Shown: one piece after another, positions 1 through 13,900 of the stretch
Layout: the number at the start of each line of letters is the position of its first letter
Numbering within the stretch: position 1 is the first letter of the stretch
Origin: Petrolisthes cinctipes
Taxonomy: Eukaryota; Arthropoda; Malacostraca; Decapoda; Porcellanidae
Direction of reading: 5' to 3'
Assembly (NCBI GenBank): GCA_033782935.1
Contig: JAWQEG010001359.1
Span: 726,001-790,000 of the forward strand
Length of the DNA: 64,000 nt
Program-made: the position numbers and the translations under genes
The notes under the pieces: generated by a model
The model's database searches: none
The model's input: the letters and a program-made list of their open reading frames with translations, nothing else
Told to the model about the DNA's origin: nothing

Positions 1-3000
1 ATGCATGCACATACCAACTTTTGGGCACCGAAAAAATCGATTTTGCTTGAACATGTTTTGAGCCTATATTTTGAAAACATTCTAGCACTGAGTAGGCATG
101 TACAGATCGCTTCTGGGACCCAAAAATATCGAATTTTCGGGTGTTTAGGTCCTGAATTTGAGATATAAACGGGTACAGAAGATGCATGCATATATCGACT
201 TTTGGGCACCTAAAAGATCGATTTTCAGTATGTTTTTGGCCTGTATTTTGAAAATACTCTAACACGGAGTAGGCATGTACAGATCGCTTCTGGGACCCCT
301 AAATATCGAATTTTCGGGTGTTTTGGGCCTGAATTTGAGATATCGACTATTTGGCACCTAAAATATCGATTTTTAGCATGTTTTTAGCCTATATTTTGAA
401 AATATTCTAGCACAGAGTAGGCATGTACAGATTGCTTCTGGGACCCCAAAATATTGAATTTTCGGGTGTTTTGAGCCTGAATTTGAGATATAAACGGGTA
501 CAGAAGATACATGCGCATTTTGACTTTGGGCATCTAAAATATCGATTTTTAGCATGTTTTTGGCCTGTATTTTGAAAATACTCTAACACGGAGTAGGCAT
601 GTACAGACTGCTTCTGGGACCCTAAATATCGAATTTTCGGGTGTTTTGGGCCTTAATTTGAGATATCCACTTTTTGGCACCTATAATATCGATTTTTAGC
701 ATGTTTTTAGCCTATATTTTGAAAATATTCTAGCACTGAGTAGGCATGTACAGATTGCTTCTGGGACCCCAAAATATTGAATTTTCGGGTGTTTAGGGCC
801 AGAATTTGAGATATAAACGGGTACAGAAGATTCATGCACATATCGACTTTTGGGCACCTAAAATATCGATTTTCAGCATGTTTTGAGCCTAAATTTTAAA
901 AACATTCTAGCACTGAGTAGGCTAATACGGAGTAGGCATGTACAGATCGCTTCTGGCACCCCAAAATATCGAATTTTCGTTTGTTTAGGGCCAGAATTTG
1001 AGATATCGACTTTTTGGCACCTAAAATATCGATTTTTAGCATGTTTTTAGCCTATATTTTGAAAATATTCTAGCACTGAGTAGGCATGTACAGATTGCTT
1101 CCGGGACCCCGAAATATTGAATTTTCGGGTGTTTAGGGCCAGAATTTGAGATATAAACGGGTACAGAAGATGCATGCACATATCGACTTTTGGGCACCTA
1201 AAATATCGATTTTGAGCATGTTTTTAGCCTATATTTTGAAAACATTCTAGCACTGAGTAGGCATGTACAGATCGCTTCTGGGACCCAAAAATATCGAATT
1301 TTCGGCTGTTTAGGGCCAGAATTTGAGAAATAAACGGGTACAGAAGATGCATGCTCATATCGACTTTTGGGAACCTGAAAGATCGATTTTCAGTATGTTT
1401 TTGGCCTGTATTTTGAAAATACTCTAACACGGAGTAGGCATGTACAGATCGCTTTTGGGACCCCTAAATATCGAATTTTCGGGTGTTTTGGGCCTTAATT
1501 TGAGATATCGCCTTTACGCACCTAAAATATCGATTTTTAGCATGTTTTTAGCCTATATTTTGAAAATATTCTAGCACTGAGTAGTCATGTACAGATTGCT
1601 TCTGGGACCCCAAAATATTGAATTTTCGGGTGTTTAAGGCCAGAATTTGAGATATAAACGGGTACAGAAGATTCATGCACATATCGACTTTTGGGCACCT
1701 AAAATATCGATTTTCAGCATGTTTTGAGCCTAAATTTTAAAAACATTCTAGCACTGAGTAGGCTAATACGGAGTAGGCATGTACAGATCGCTTCTGGCAC
1801 CCCAAAATATCGAATTTTCGTGTGTTTAGGGCCAGAATTTGAGATATAAACGGGTACAGAAGATGCATGCACATATCGACTTTTGGGCACCTAAAAGATC
1901 GATTTTCAGTATGTTTTTGGCCTGTATTTTGAAAATATTCCAACACAGAGTAGGCATGTACAGATCGCCTCTGGGACCCCTAAATATCGAGTTTTCGGGT
2001 GTTTTGGGCCTTAATTTGAGATATCGACTTTTTGGCACCTAAAATATCGAATTTTAGCATGTTTTTAGCCTATATTTTGAAAATTTTCTAGCACTGAGTA
2101 GGCATGTACAGATTGCTTCTGGGACCCCAAAATATTGAATTTTCGGGTGTTTTGAGCCTGAATTTGAGATATAAACGGGTACAGAAGATACATGCACATA
2201 TTGACTTTGGGCATCTAAAATATCGATTTTCAGCATGTTTTGGGCATGTATTTTGAAAATATTCTAACACGGAGTAGGCATGTACAGATCGCTTCTGGGA
2301 CCCCAAAATATCGATTTTTCGGGTATTTTGGGCCTTAATTTGAGATATCGACTTTTTGGCACCTAAAATATCGATTTTTAGCATGTTTTTAGCCTATATT
2401 TTGAAAATATTCTAGCAGTGAGTAGGCATGTACATATTGCTTCTGGGACCCCGAAATATTGAATTTTCGGGTGTTTAGGGCCAGAATTTGAGATATAAAC
2501 GGGTACAGAAGATGCATGCACATATCGACTTTTGGGCACCTAAAATATCGATTTTGAGCATGTTTTGAGCCTATATTTTGAAAACATTCTAGCACTGAGT
2601 AGGCATGAACAGATCGCTTCTGGGACCCAAAAATATCGAATTTTCGGCTGTTTAGGGCCAGAATTTGAGAAATAAACGGGTACAGAAGATGCATGCTCAT
2701 ACCAATTTTTTTCACTTAAAAGATCGATTTTCAGTATGTTTTTGGCCTGTATTTTGAAAATACTCTAACATAGAGTAGGCATGTACAGATCGCCTCTGGG
2801 ACCCCTAAATATCGAATTTTCGGGTGTTTTGGGCCTTAATTTGAGATATCGACTTTTTGGCACCTAAAATATCGATTTTTAGCATGTTTTTAGCCTATAT
2901 TTTGAAAATATTCTAGCACTGAGTAGGCATGTACAGATCGCTTCTGGGACCCATAAATATCGAATTTTCGGGTGTTTTGAGCTTAAATTTGAGATATAAA

Positions 3001-6000
3001 CAAGTACAGAAGATGCATGCACATATCGACTTTTGGGCACCTAAAATATCGATTTTCAGCATGTTTTGAGCCTATATTTTGAAAACATTCTAGCACTGAG
3101 TAGGCATGTACAGATCGCTTCTGGGACCGCAGAATATCGAATTTTCGGGTGTTTTGAGCCTGAATTTGAGATATAAACGGGTACTGAGGATGCATGCAGT
3201 TATCGACTTTTTGGCACCTAAAACATCGATTTTGAGCATGTTTTGGGCCTGTATTTTGAAAATACTCTAACACTAAGTAGGCATGTACAGATCGCTTCTG
3301 GTACCCCTAAGTATCAAATTTTCGGGTGTTTTGGGCCTTAATTTGAGATATCGACTATTTGGCACCTAAAATATCGATTTTCAGTATGTTTTTGGCCTGT
3401 ATTTTGAAAATACTCTAACATAGAGTAGGCATGTACAGATCGCCTCTGGGACCCCTAAATATCGAATTTTCGGGTGTTTTGGGCCTTAATTTGAGATATC
3501 GACTTTTTGGCACCTAAAATATCGATTTTTAGCATGTTTTTAGCCTATATTTTGAAAATATTCTAGCACTGAGTAGGCATGTACAGATCGCTTCTGGGAC
3601 CCATAAATATCGAATTTTCGGGTGTTTTGAGCTTAAATTTGAGATATAAACAAGTACAGAAGATGCATGCACATATCGACTTTTGGGCACCTAAAATATC
3701 GATTTTCAGCATGTTTTGAGCCTATATTTTGAAAACATTCTAGCACTGAGTAGGCATGTACAGATCGCTTCTGGGACCGCTGAATATCGAATTTTCGGGT
3801 GTTTTGAGCCTGAATTTGAGATATAAACGGGTACTGAGGATGCATGCAGTTATCGACTTTTTGGCACCTAAAACATCGATTTTGAGCATGTTTTGGGCCT
3901 GTATTTTGAAAATACTCTAACACTAAGTAGGCATGTACAGATCGCTTCTGGTACCCCTAAATATCGAATTTTCGGGTGTTTTGGGCCTTAATTTGAGATA
4001 TCGACTATTTGGCACCTAAAATATCGATTTTTAGCATGTTTTTAGCCTATATTTTGAAAATATTCTAGCACTGAGTAGGCATGTACAGATTGCTTCTGGG
4101 ACCCTAAATATCGAATTTTCGGGTGTTTTGGGCCTTAATTTGAGATATCGACTTTTTGGCACCTAAAATATCGATTTTTAGCATGTTTTTAGCCTATATT
4201 TTGAAAATATTCTAGCACTGAGTAGGCATGTACAGATTACTTCTGGGACCCCAAAATATTGAATTTTCGGGTGTTTTGAGCCTGAATTTGAGATATAAAC
4301 GGGTACAGAAGATACATGCACATATCGACTTTGAGCATCTAAAATATCGATTTTCAGCATGTTTTGGGCATGTATTTTGAAAATACTCTAACACGGAATA
4401 GGCATGTACAGATCGCTTCTGGGACCGCAGAATATCGAATTTTTGGGTGTTTTGAGCCTGAATTTGAGATATAAACGGGTACTGAGGATGCATGCACATA
4501 TCGACTTTTTGGCACCTAAAACATCGATTTTGAGCATGTTTTGGGCCTGTATTTTGAAAATACTCTAACACTAAGTAGGCATGTACAGATCGCTTCTGAT
4601 ACCCCTAAATATCGAATTTTCGGGTGTTTTGGGCCTTAATTTGAGATATCGACTTTTTGGCACCTAAAATATCGATTTTTAGCATGTTTTTAGCCTATAT
4701 TTTGAAAATATTCTAGCACTGAGTAGGCATGTACAGATTGCTTCTGGGACCCCAAAATATTGAATTTTAGGGTGTTTAGGGCCAGAATTTGAAATATAAA
4801 CGGGTACAGAAGATGCATGCACATATCGACTTTTGGGCACCTAAAAGATCGATTTTCAGCATGTTTTGGGCCTGTATCTGAATAGGCATGTACAGATCGC
4901 TTCTGGGACCCAAAAATATCGAATTTTTGGGTGTTGTGAGCCTGAATTTGGGATATAAACGGGTAAAGAAGATGCATGCAATATCGACTTTTGTGCAACT
5001 AAAAGATCGGTTTTCAGTATGTTTTATGCCCGTATTTTGAAAATTCTCTAACACGGAGTAGGCATGTACATGTCGCTTCAGGGACCCCAAAATATCGAAT
5101 TTTCGGGTATTTTGAGCCTGAATTTAAGATATAAACGAGTACTGAAGATGCATGCACATATCGACTTTGGACACTTATAAATATCGATTTTTAGCATGTT
5201 TTGAGCTTATGTTTTGGAAACATTCTAGCACTGAGTAGGCATGTTCAGATTGCTTCTGGGACCCAAAAATATCGAATTTTCAGGTGTTTTGAGGTTGAAT
5301 TTGGGATATAAACGGGTGCAGAAGATGCATACACATATTGACATTGGGCACCTAAAATATCGATTTTCAGCATGTTTTGGGCCTGTATCTGAGTAGGCAT
5401 GTACTGATCGTTTATGGAACCCCAAAATATCGAATTTTCGGGTGTTTTGAGCCTGAATTTGAGATATAAACGGGTACAGAAGATGCATGCACATATTGAC
5501 TTTGGGCACCTAAAATATCGATTTTCAGCATGTTTTTGGAATATATTTTGAAAATACTCTAACACGGAGTTGTACAGATCGCTTCAGGGACCCCAAAATA
5601 TCGAGTTTTCGGGTGTTTTGAGCCTGAATTTGAGATATAAGCAGGTACTGAATATGCATGCACATATCGACTTTTGGGCACCTAAAATATCGATTTTCAG
5701 TATGTTTTGGGCCTGTATTTTGAAAATACTCTAACACGGAGTAGGCATGTACATTTCGCTTCAGGGACCCCAAAATATCGAATTTGCGGGTGTTTTGTGC
5801 CTGAATTTAAGATATCGACTTTGGGCACTTAAAATATCGATTTTTAGCATGTTTTCGGCCTATATTTTGAAAATATTCTAGCACTGAGTAGGCATGTACA
5901 GATCATTTCTGGGGCACCAAAATATCGAATTTTCGGGTGTTTTGAGCCTGACTTTGAGATATAAACGGGTACAGAAGATGCATGCACATATCGACTTTGG

Positions 6001-9000
6001 ACACTTAAAATATCGATTTTTAGCATGTTTTGAGCCTATATTTTGAAAACATTCTAGCATTGAGTAGGCATGTACAGATCGCTTCTGGGACCCAAAAATA
6101 TCGATTTTTCAGGTGTTTTGAGGTTGAATTTGGGATATAAACGGGTGCAGAAGATGCATACACATATTGAATTTGGGCACCTAAAATATCGATTTTGAGC
6201 ATGTTTTGGGCCTGTATTTTGAAAATACTCTAACACGGAGTAGGTATGTACAGATCGCTTCAGGGACCCCAAAATATCGAATTTTCGGGTGTTTTCTGCC
6301 TGAATTTGAGATATCGACTTTGGTCACTTAAAATATCGATTTTTAGCATGTTTTGGGCCTATATTTTGAAAATATTCTAGAACCGAGTAGGCATGTACAG
6401 ATCACTTCTGGGGCCCCAAAATATCGAATTTTCGGGTGTTTTGAGCATGAATTTGAGATATAAACGGGTACAGAAAATGCATGCACATATCGACTTTGAA
6501 CACTTAATATATCGATTTTTAGCATGTTTTGAGCCTGTATTTTAAAACATTCTAGCACTGAGTAGGCATGTACAGATCACTTCCGAATTCCGAATTTTCG
6601 GGTGTTTTGAGCCGGAATTTGAGATATAAACGGGTACTGAAGATGCATGCACTTATCTACTTTTCGCACCTAAAATATCGATTTTGAGCATGTTTTTGGT
6701 CCGTATCTTGAAAACATTATAACTAGGAGTTGGCATGTACAGATCGCTTCTAAGACCCAAGAATACCGAATTTTAGGGTGTTTTTTAGCCTGAATTTGAG
6801 ATATAAATGGTTGAGAAGATGCATCCACATATCGACTTTGGACACTTAAAATATCGATTTTTAGCATGTTTTCAGCCTATATTTTGAAAGCATTCTAGCA
6901 CTGAGTAGGAATGTACAGATCACTTCTGGGACCCAAAAATATCGAATTTTCGGGTGTTTTGAGGTTGAATTTGGGATATAAACGGGTGCAGATGATGAAT
7001 ACACATATTGACTTTGGGCACCTAAAATATCGATTTTCAGCATGTTTTGGGCCTGTTTCTGAATAGGCATGTACAGATCGCTTCTGGGACCCAAAAATAT
7101 CGAATTTTCGGGTGTTGCGAGCCTGAATTTGAGATATAAACGGGAGCAGAAGATGCATATACATATAGACTTTGGGCACCTAAAATATCGATTTTCAGCA
7201 TGTTTTGGGCCTGTATATGAATAGGGATGTACAGATCGCATCTCGGACCCCAAAATATCGAATTTTCGGGTGTTGTGAGCCTGAATTTGAGATAAAAACG
7301 GTTACAGAAGATGCATGCACATATTGACTTTGTGCACCTAAAATATCAATTATCAGCATGTTTTGGGCCTGTATTTAGAAAATACTCTAACACGGAGTAG
7401 GCATGTACAGAGCGCTTCTTGGACCCTTAAATACCGAATTTTTGAGTGTTTTGAGCCTGAATTGAGATATAAACGGGTACAGAAGATGCATGCACATATC
7501 GACTTTGGACATTAAAAATATCGATTTCTGGCATGTTTTGAGCCTATATTTTGAAAATATCCTAGCACTGAGTAGGAATGTACAGATCGCTTCTGGGACC
7601 CAAAAATATCGAATTTTCGGGTGTTTTGTGCCTGAATTTGAGACATCGACTTTGGGCACCTAAAATATCGATTTTCAGCATGTTTTGGGCCTGTATCTGA
7701 CTAGGCATGTACACATCGCTTCGGGACCCCAAAACATCGAATTTTTGGGTGTTTTGAGCCTGAATTTGAGATATAAACGGGTACAGAAGGTGCATGCACA
7801 TATCGACTTTGGACACTTAAAATATCGATTTGTAGCATGTTTTGAGCCTATATTTTGAAGACATTCTAGCACTGAGTAGGCATGTACAGATCGCTTCTGG
7901 GACCCAAAAATATCAAATTTTCGGGTGTTTTGAGGTTGAATTTGGAATATAAACGGGTGCAGAAGATGCATGCACATATTGACTTTGGGCACCTAAAATA
8001 TCGATTTTCAGCATGTTTTGGGCCTGTATCTGAGTAGGCATGTACAGATCGCTTCTGGGACCCCCAAATATCGAATTTTAGGGTGTTTTGAGCCTGAATT
8101 TGAGATATAAATGGGTACAAAAGATGCATGCAGATATCGACTTTTGGGCACCTAAAAGATCGATTTTCAGTATGTTTTATGCCTGTATTTTGAAAATTCT
8201 CTAACACGGAGTAGGCATGTACAGATCGCTTCTGGGACCCCAAAATATCTAATTTTCGGGTGTTTTGTGCCTTAATTTGAGACATCGACTTTGGGCACCT
8301 AAAATATCGATTTTTAGCATGTTTTGGGCCTATATTTTGAAAATACTCTAACACGGAGTAGGCATGTACAGATCGCTTCTGGGACCCCAAAATATCGAAT
8401 TTTCGGGTGCTTTGAGCCTGAATTGGAGATAAAAACGGGTACTGAAGATGCATGCACATATCGACTTTTGTGTACCTAAAATATCGATTTTGAGCATGTT
8501 TTGGGTCTGTATCTTGAAAACATTCTAACTAGGAGTAGGCCTGTACAGATCGCTTCTAGGACCAAAAAATACCGATTTTTTCTCGTGTTTTGAGAATGAA
8601 TTTGAGATATAAATGGGTACAGAAGATGCATGCACATATCGACTTTGGACACTTAAAATATCGATTTTTAGCATGTTTTGAGCCTATATTTTGAAAACAT
8701 GATAGCACTGACTAGGCATGTACAGATCGCTTCAGGGACCCAAAAATATCGAATTTTCGGGTGTTTTGAGACTGAATTTGGGATATAAAAGAGTGCAGAA
8801 GATGCATACACATATTGACTTTAGGCACCTAAAATATCGATTTTCAGCATGTTTTGGGCCTGTATCTGAGTAGAGATGTACAGATCGCTTCTGGGACCCC
8901 AAAATATCGAATTTTCGGGTGTTTTCAGCTTGAATTTGAGATATAAACGGGTACAGAAGATGCATGCACATATCGACTTTTGGGCACCTAAAAGATCGAT

Positions 9001-10162
9001 TTTCAGTATGTTTTGGGCCTGTATTTTTAAAATACTCTAACACGGAGTAGGCATGTACAGATCGCTTCTGGGACCCCAAAATAGCGAATTTCCGGGGGTT
9101 TTGTGCCTGAATTTGAGATATCGACTTTGGGCACCTAAAATATCGATTTTTAGCATGTTTTGGGCCTATATTTTGAAAATATTCTAGCACTGAGTAGGCA
9201 TGTACAGATCGCTTCTGGGACCTCCAAATATCGAATTTTCGGGAGTTTTGAGCCTGAATTTGAGATATAAACGGGTACAGAAGATGCATGCACATATTGA
9301 CTTTGGGCTCCTAAAATATCGATCTTCAGCATGTTTGTGGCCTATATTTTGAAAATACTCTAACACGGAGTAGGCAAGTACAGATCGCTTCTTGGGCCCC
9401 AAAATATCGAATTTTCGGGTGTTTTGAGCCAGAATTTGAGATATAAACGGTTACTGAATATGCATGCACATATCGACTTTTGGGCACCTAAAATATCGAT
9501 TTTCAGTATGTTTTGGGCCTGTCTTTAGAAAATACTCTAACACGGAGTAGGCATGTACAGGTCGCTTCAGGGACCACAAAATATCGAATTTTCGGGTGTT
9601 TTGTGCCTGAATTTAAGATATCGACTTTGGGCACTTATAATATCGATTTTTAGCATGTTTTCGGCCTATATTTTGAAAATATTCTAGCACTGAGTAGGCA
9701 TGTACAGATCATTTCTGGGGCCCCAAAATATCGAATTTTCGGGTGTTTTGAGCCTGACTTTGAGATATAAACGGGTACAGAATATGCATGTACATATTGA
9801 CTTTGGGGACCTAAAATATCGATTTTCAGCATGTTTTGGGCCTATATTTTGAAAATACTCTAACACGGAGTTGTACAGATCGCTTCTTGGACCACAAAAT
9901 ATCGAGTTTTCGGGTGTTTTGAGCCTGAATTTGAGATATACGCAGGTACTGAATATGCATGCACATATCGACTTTTGGGCACCTAAAATATCGATTTTGA
10001 GCATGTTTTGGGCCTGTATCTGAGTAGGCATGTACAGATCGTTTCTGGGACCACAAAATATTGAATTTTCGGGTGTTTTGAGCCTTAATTTGAGATATAA
10101 ACGGGTACAGAAGATTCATATACATATCAACTTTGGGCACCTAAAATATCGATTTTGGCCAT
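1..10162. repeat. 176-bp tandem satellite, left array
   Basis: The whole segment is a head-to-tail array of an AT-rich monomer anchored by motifs such as AAATATCGATTTT, GGCATGTACAGATCGCTTC and GAATTTGAGATATAAACGGG. Spacing between successive ATCGAT anchors is about 176-177 bp for full units, 147-148 bp where 29 bp are missing and about 158 bp where 18 bp are missing. Monomers vary by several to about 20 percent, so this is not a freshly homogenised array. Minus-strand ORFs of 60-197 codons arise because the repeat carries few stops on that strand; they repeat the same peptide in shifting frames and are not genes. The array starts before the window. It was contiguous with the array at 16792 before the LTR element inserted. 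Confidence 0.97.
2723..4022. repeat. 650-bp higher-order repeat, two copies
   Basis: Two nearly identical 650-bp blocks (2723-3372 and 3373-4022) follow one another. Each has four satellite monomers with ATCGAT anchors spaced 148, 177, 177 and 148 bp. The copies differ at only a few positions, much less than neighbouring monomers differ from each other, so the block was duplicated recently as a unit. Confidence 0.85.
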
Positions 10163-10876
10163 TGTAACGATCTGGCCTAGCACAGTAATGGGCAGTGAGC
10201 AATGATTACCAGTCTAGGGGCTCAGTATCACTGTGATAAGCCACTCGTCACCGTAGTTGGTTAAGGTAAGCACGAAAAAACCAGGTTTAGTTTAGTTTAA
10301 AATAATTATTCACTAACTCCAGAACAGAACATATAACTCCCGAGTTGAAACAGGACAGTGAACAGTTACACAGCACAAATGAGAACAGGGACATACCATA
10401 CAAATGGTACACAACACAGCCACAAAAACTTATCTGGGTGAAGTGGAGGCAGCACACCTAGAATACACTCCCGGACCACAACCTTACAAAACCTTGGGAG
10501 AGAGAAAAGGCCTGATGTCGAGATGCAGCCGAGCTGCTGATGAGACTCAATTTCTGGGACAAGCTAGGCGCCTTATATACAGGCGGGTGAAGCCCGGCCT
10601 GCTTCGAAGGCTTGTTCGAAGAAGTACCTTCGAAACCTCCTGAAGGGAGTGAAGGCACTCGACTCTCTGGGGAGTCGAACGAGAGACTGCCTCGTTAATA
10701 GTTTAGGGGGAAGGAAGTGGTGCGGGAACGATCGTCAGTGGCTGAGGGTCTATACAATCATACAATGTATAATATACAACTGGCTGAGGGTCTCTACAAT
10801 CATACATAATAAACAATCCTACAGAAATACATGATATACAATCCTACTGAGGTAGACGCTGTCAAGGGGCATGACA
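10163..10876 (-). repeat. 3' LTR of the Gmr1-like element
   Basis: 714 bp, offset from its partner by exactly 5915 bp. It ends against satellite sequence at 10162 with the CCAT duplication. Small ORFs at 10404-10834 recur in both LTRs (16319-16749) and are not genes. Confidence 0.95.
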
Positions 10877-10887
10877 CCTCCCCCCTT
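10877..10887 (-). promoter_or_regulatory. Polypurine tract
   Basis: The minus strand reads AAGGGGGGAGG immediately before the 3' LTR, the expected plus-strand primer of an LTR retrotransposon. Confidence 0.85.
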
Positions 10888-10910
10888 GGGAGACTAAACT
10901 TTACAGGAGT

Positions 10911-13900
10911 TTAGGCTGCACACATCATGAGGCTCCTTGACAGCGCGTCCGCAAAGTAGTTTTCAGAACCTTTAATATGCTTAATCTCTATATGATATGG
11001 CTGTAGGTAGAGGGACCAACGCAGAAGGCGTTGATTGGAGAACTGGGTTCTGGTGAGGAAGGTCAAGGGATTGTGGTCAGTGTAGACTTGTATCTTCTGT
11101 TGTCCGTAGAGGTAACACTCGAACTTCTTGAAGGCAGAGATGATTGCTAGGAGCTCCTTCTCGATGGTGCTGTAGTTACGTTGGTGCTTGTTGAACGTGG
11201 CGGAGTGATACGCTATAGGATGCAACACCCCATCTCTCTCCTGGAGGAGGACAGCACCAAGGGCACCCTCACTAGCATCAGTTTGTAGGAGATAGGGGAG
11301 ACACAGGTCAGGAGCTACCAAGACAGGACCATGTGCGAGATAGGTCTTGAGCTGGTTGAACGAGGCTTTACAGTCGGCAGTCCACATGTAGGTCACTTTG
11401 CTGCTGGTCAGGCGAGTAAGTGGGGCCACCACAGCAGAGAAGTTAGGGCAGTACCGCCTATAGAACCCTGCCATCCCCAGGAACCGCATCAGCGCCTTCT
11501 TCGTGTGGGGGACAGGATAGGCAAGGATGGCATCCACGTTTGCCGATTTTGGTCGAACTCGGCCGCGACCCACTTCGTGTCCCAGGTAGGTGACCACTGC
11601 GCCGCCGAAGGTAGTCTTGGCCAAGTTGATGGTCAGATGGGCATCACGCAGCCTTCCCAGGACGTTAGTCAGTCGCTGCAGATGTTGGGACCAGGTATCT
11701 GTATATATAATTACATCATCTAAGTACACATTTACTCCATTTAGATCTTGTAATAGGCAGTTCATAGTACGTTGGAATGTAGCGGGGGCATTCCTAAGTC
11801 CAAAAGGCATGACTAAATACTGAAAAAGGCCAAAGGGAGTGATGAAAGCTGAAATGATTTGAGCCCTATTAGTTAGTGGGATCTGATGGTAACCTTTTAG
11901 TAAGTCAATTTTGGTTATGAACTTAGACTGGCCCACCGCATCAATAAGATCATCAATTCTGGGAAGGGGATAGGCGTCAGGTGTAGTGGCAGCGTTAACC
12001 CGTCGGTAGTCCACGACGAGTCGAAACTGTCCGCTCTCTTTAGGTACCAGCAAGCACGGTGAGGCCCAGGGTGACCTGCTCGGGACCGCCAAGCCATGAT
12101 CCAGGAGGTAGTCCAGTTCTTTCTTCAGCTGTTCTTTCTTCCTGTGTGGGACTCTGTAGGGTGACTGTCGGATGGGGTTAGTTCCTGGCATGAGTTCAAC
12201 GTCATGGCGCACGATCTCACAATATCCAGGCTTATCAGAGAATACATCTATGTACTGAGACAACACACTGGAGATCTCGTCTACTTGAGTTTCAGTTAGG
12301 TTTTTTAAGTACCCAGGCAACGCCTGCAAGATTTCGGAATTGGAACAACCTTCCCACTCATTGTCTGGGGTTAGATTTTCCAGCGTGTTCTCGTCAGTAT
12401 TTATAATGTTACAGGGGAGTCTCAATGGATCAGGTGCAGGTTCTCGGGTAAGGTATAATTTTATTAAATTGATATGCACTAGCTGTGTGGACTTGCGACG
12501 GTCAGGGGTATTCAAGATGTAATTCCGGTCATCAACCTTTCTTTTTACCATATAAGGACCTTGATACTTGGCTGACAAGGGGGACCCTGGGACTGGGAGG
12601 TAGGCTAACACCTGGTCTCCCTCTTTGAACTCCCTCAACCTAGTGTTCACATCATACCTAGCTTTCATCTTTTCCTGTGCTTTTACTAAGTTATCAGATG
12701 CAAACTGGCGCACCTTACCGAGTCTATTCTTAAGGTTTTCCAGGTAAGCTGTTACAGTTACTAGTCGTGCTGGAGAGGGTTGGATTAATTTATCTTTGAT
12801 TACCTTAAGCGGACCTCTCCCTTTCCTACCAAAGAGGAGTTCAAAGGGGGAGCAACCAAGGGACTCTTGCGGGGCTTCTCGGATAGCAAACAAGAGGAAT
12901 GGTAACCCCTCATCCCAGTCCCGATCCCCTTCATTACAGTACTTACGGATCATTGATTTCAAGGTCTGATGACACCGTTCAAGAGCTCCCTGAGACTGAG
13001 GATGGTAAGCCGTGGACAGAGTCTGTTGGATGTCGAGTTCATGTAGTACCTGGCGGAAGAGATCACTCGTGAAGTTAGAGCCTCGGTCGCTTTGTATTTC
13101 CTGGGGAATACCATAAGAAGTGAACATATGAATGAGAATGTTAGAGATGGTCCTAGCCGAAATATTTTTTAATGGAAAAGCTTCTGGATAGCGGGTACTT
13201 GGGCACATGACAGTGAGGATGTATTGGTTTCCTCTTTTTGTTCTAGGGAGAGGGCCAACGATGTCTATGAGGATCTTTTGGAAAGGTTCAGAAGGGACTT
13301 GAATGGGCTGTAGTGGATACTGAGGGAGTGCCTGGTTAGGTTTACCCACTATCTGACAAGTATGGCAAGAGTTTATGAATTTGGTTACATCTTGTTTCAT
13401 GCCGGGCCAATAGAAGTTATTAAGTAGCTTCAAATAAGTTTTCTTGATTCCGAGGTGCCCCCCAAAACCTTCATGAGCGATCTCCATTACAGATGTCCTG
13501 ATAGTTTGTGGCAACACAACCTGATGGGTTTCAGCCCAAGTGTCATCATCTGTTAGTCTAGGTGGCCTATAGAATCTCATTAATATGTCACCCTCATAGT
13601 AGTAAGATGGGGAATGGAGGACGTTGTCCTTAAGGATAGCCTTCCTTTGGAGTACCGTTAGAGTAGGATCCAACCTCTGCGCTTCCTCCAGTTTATGCTC
13701 AGAGATCAGCTCCTTCAGGGATGCCCCAGCCGGAAGATGTTGCGTTAGGACTTCATCTTCAGGCAGGGCACAGTGAGCTTGGGCGCGAGTGACTGCACAA
13801 CTGGGGAACAACGTTGGTTGGACCCTCTCTATAGCCTCGGTAGGGTTGTATGGCAGTGGGGAATCCTGCGTGGACAGCAAGGGTACGACCAAACTGCCGG

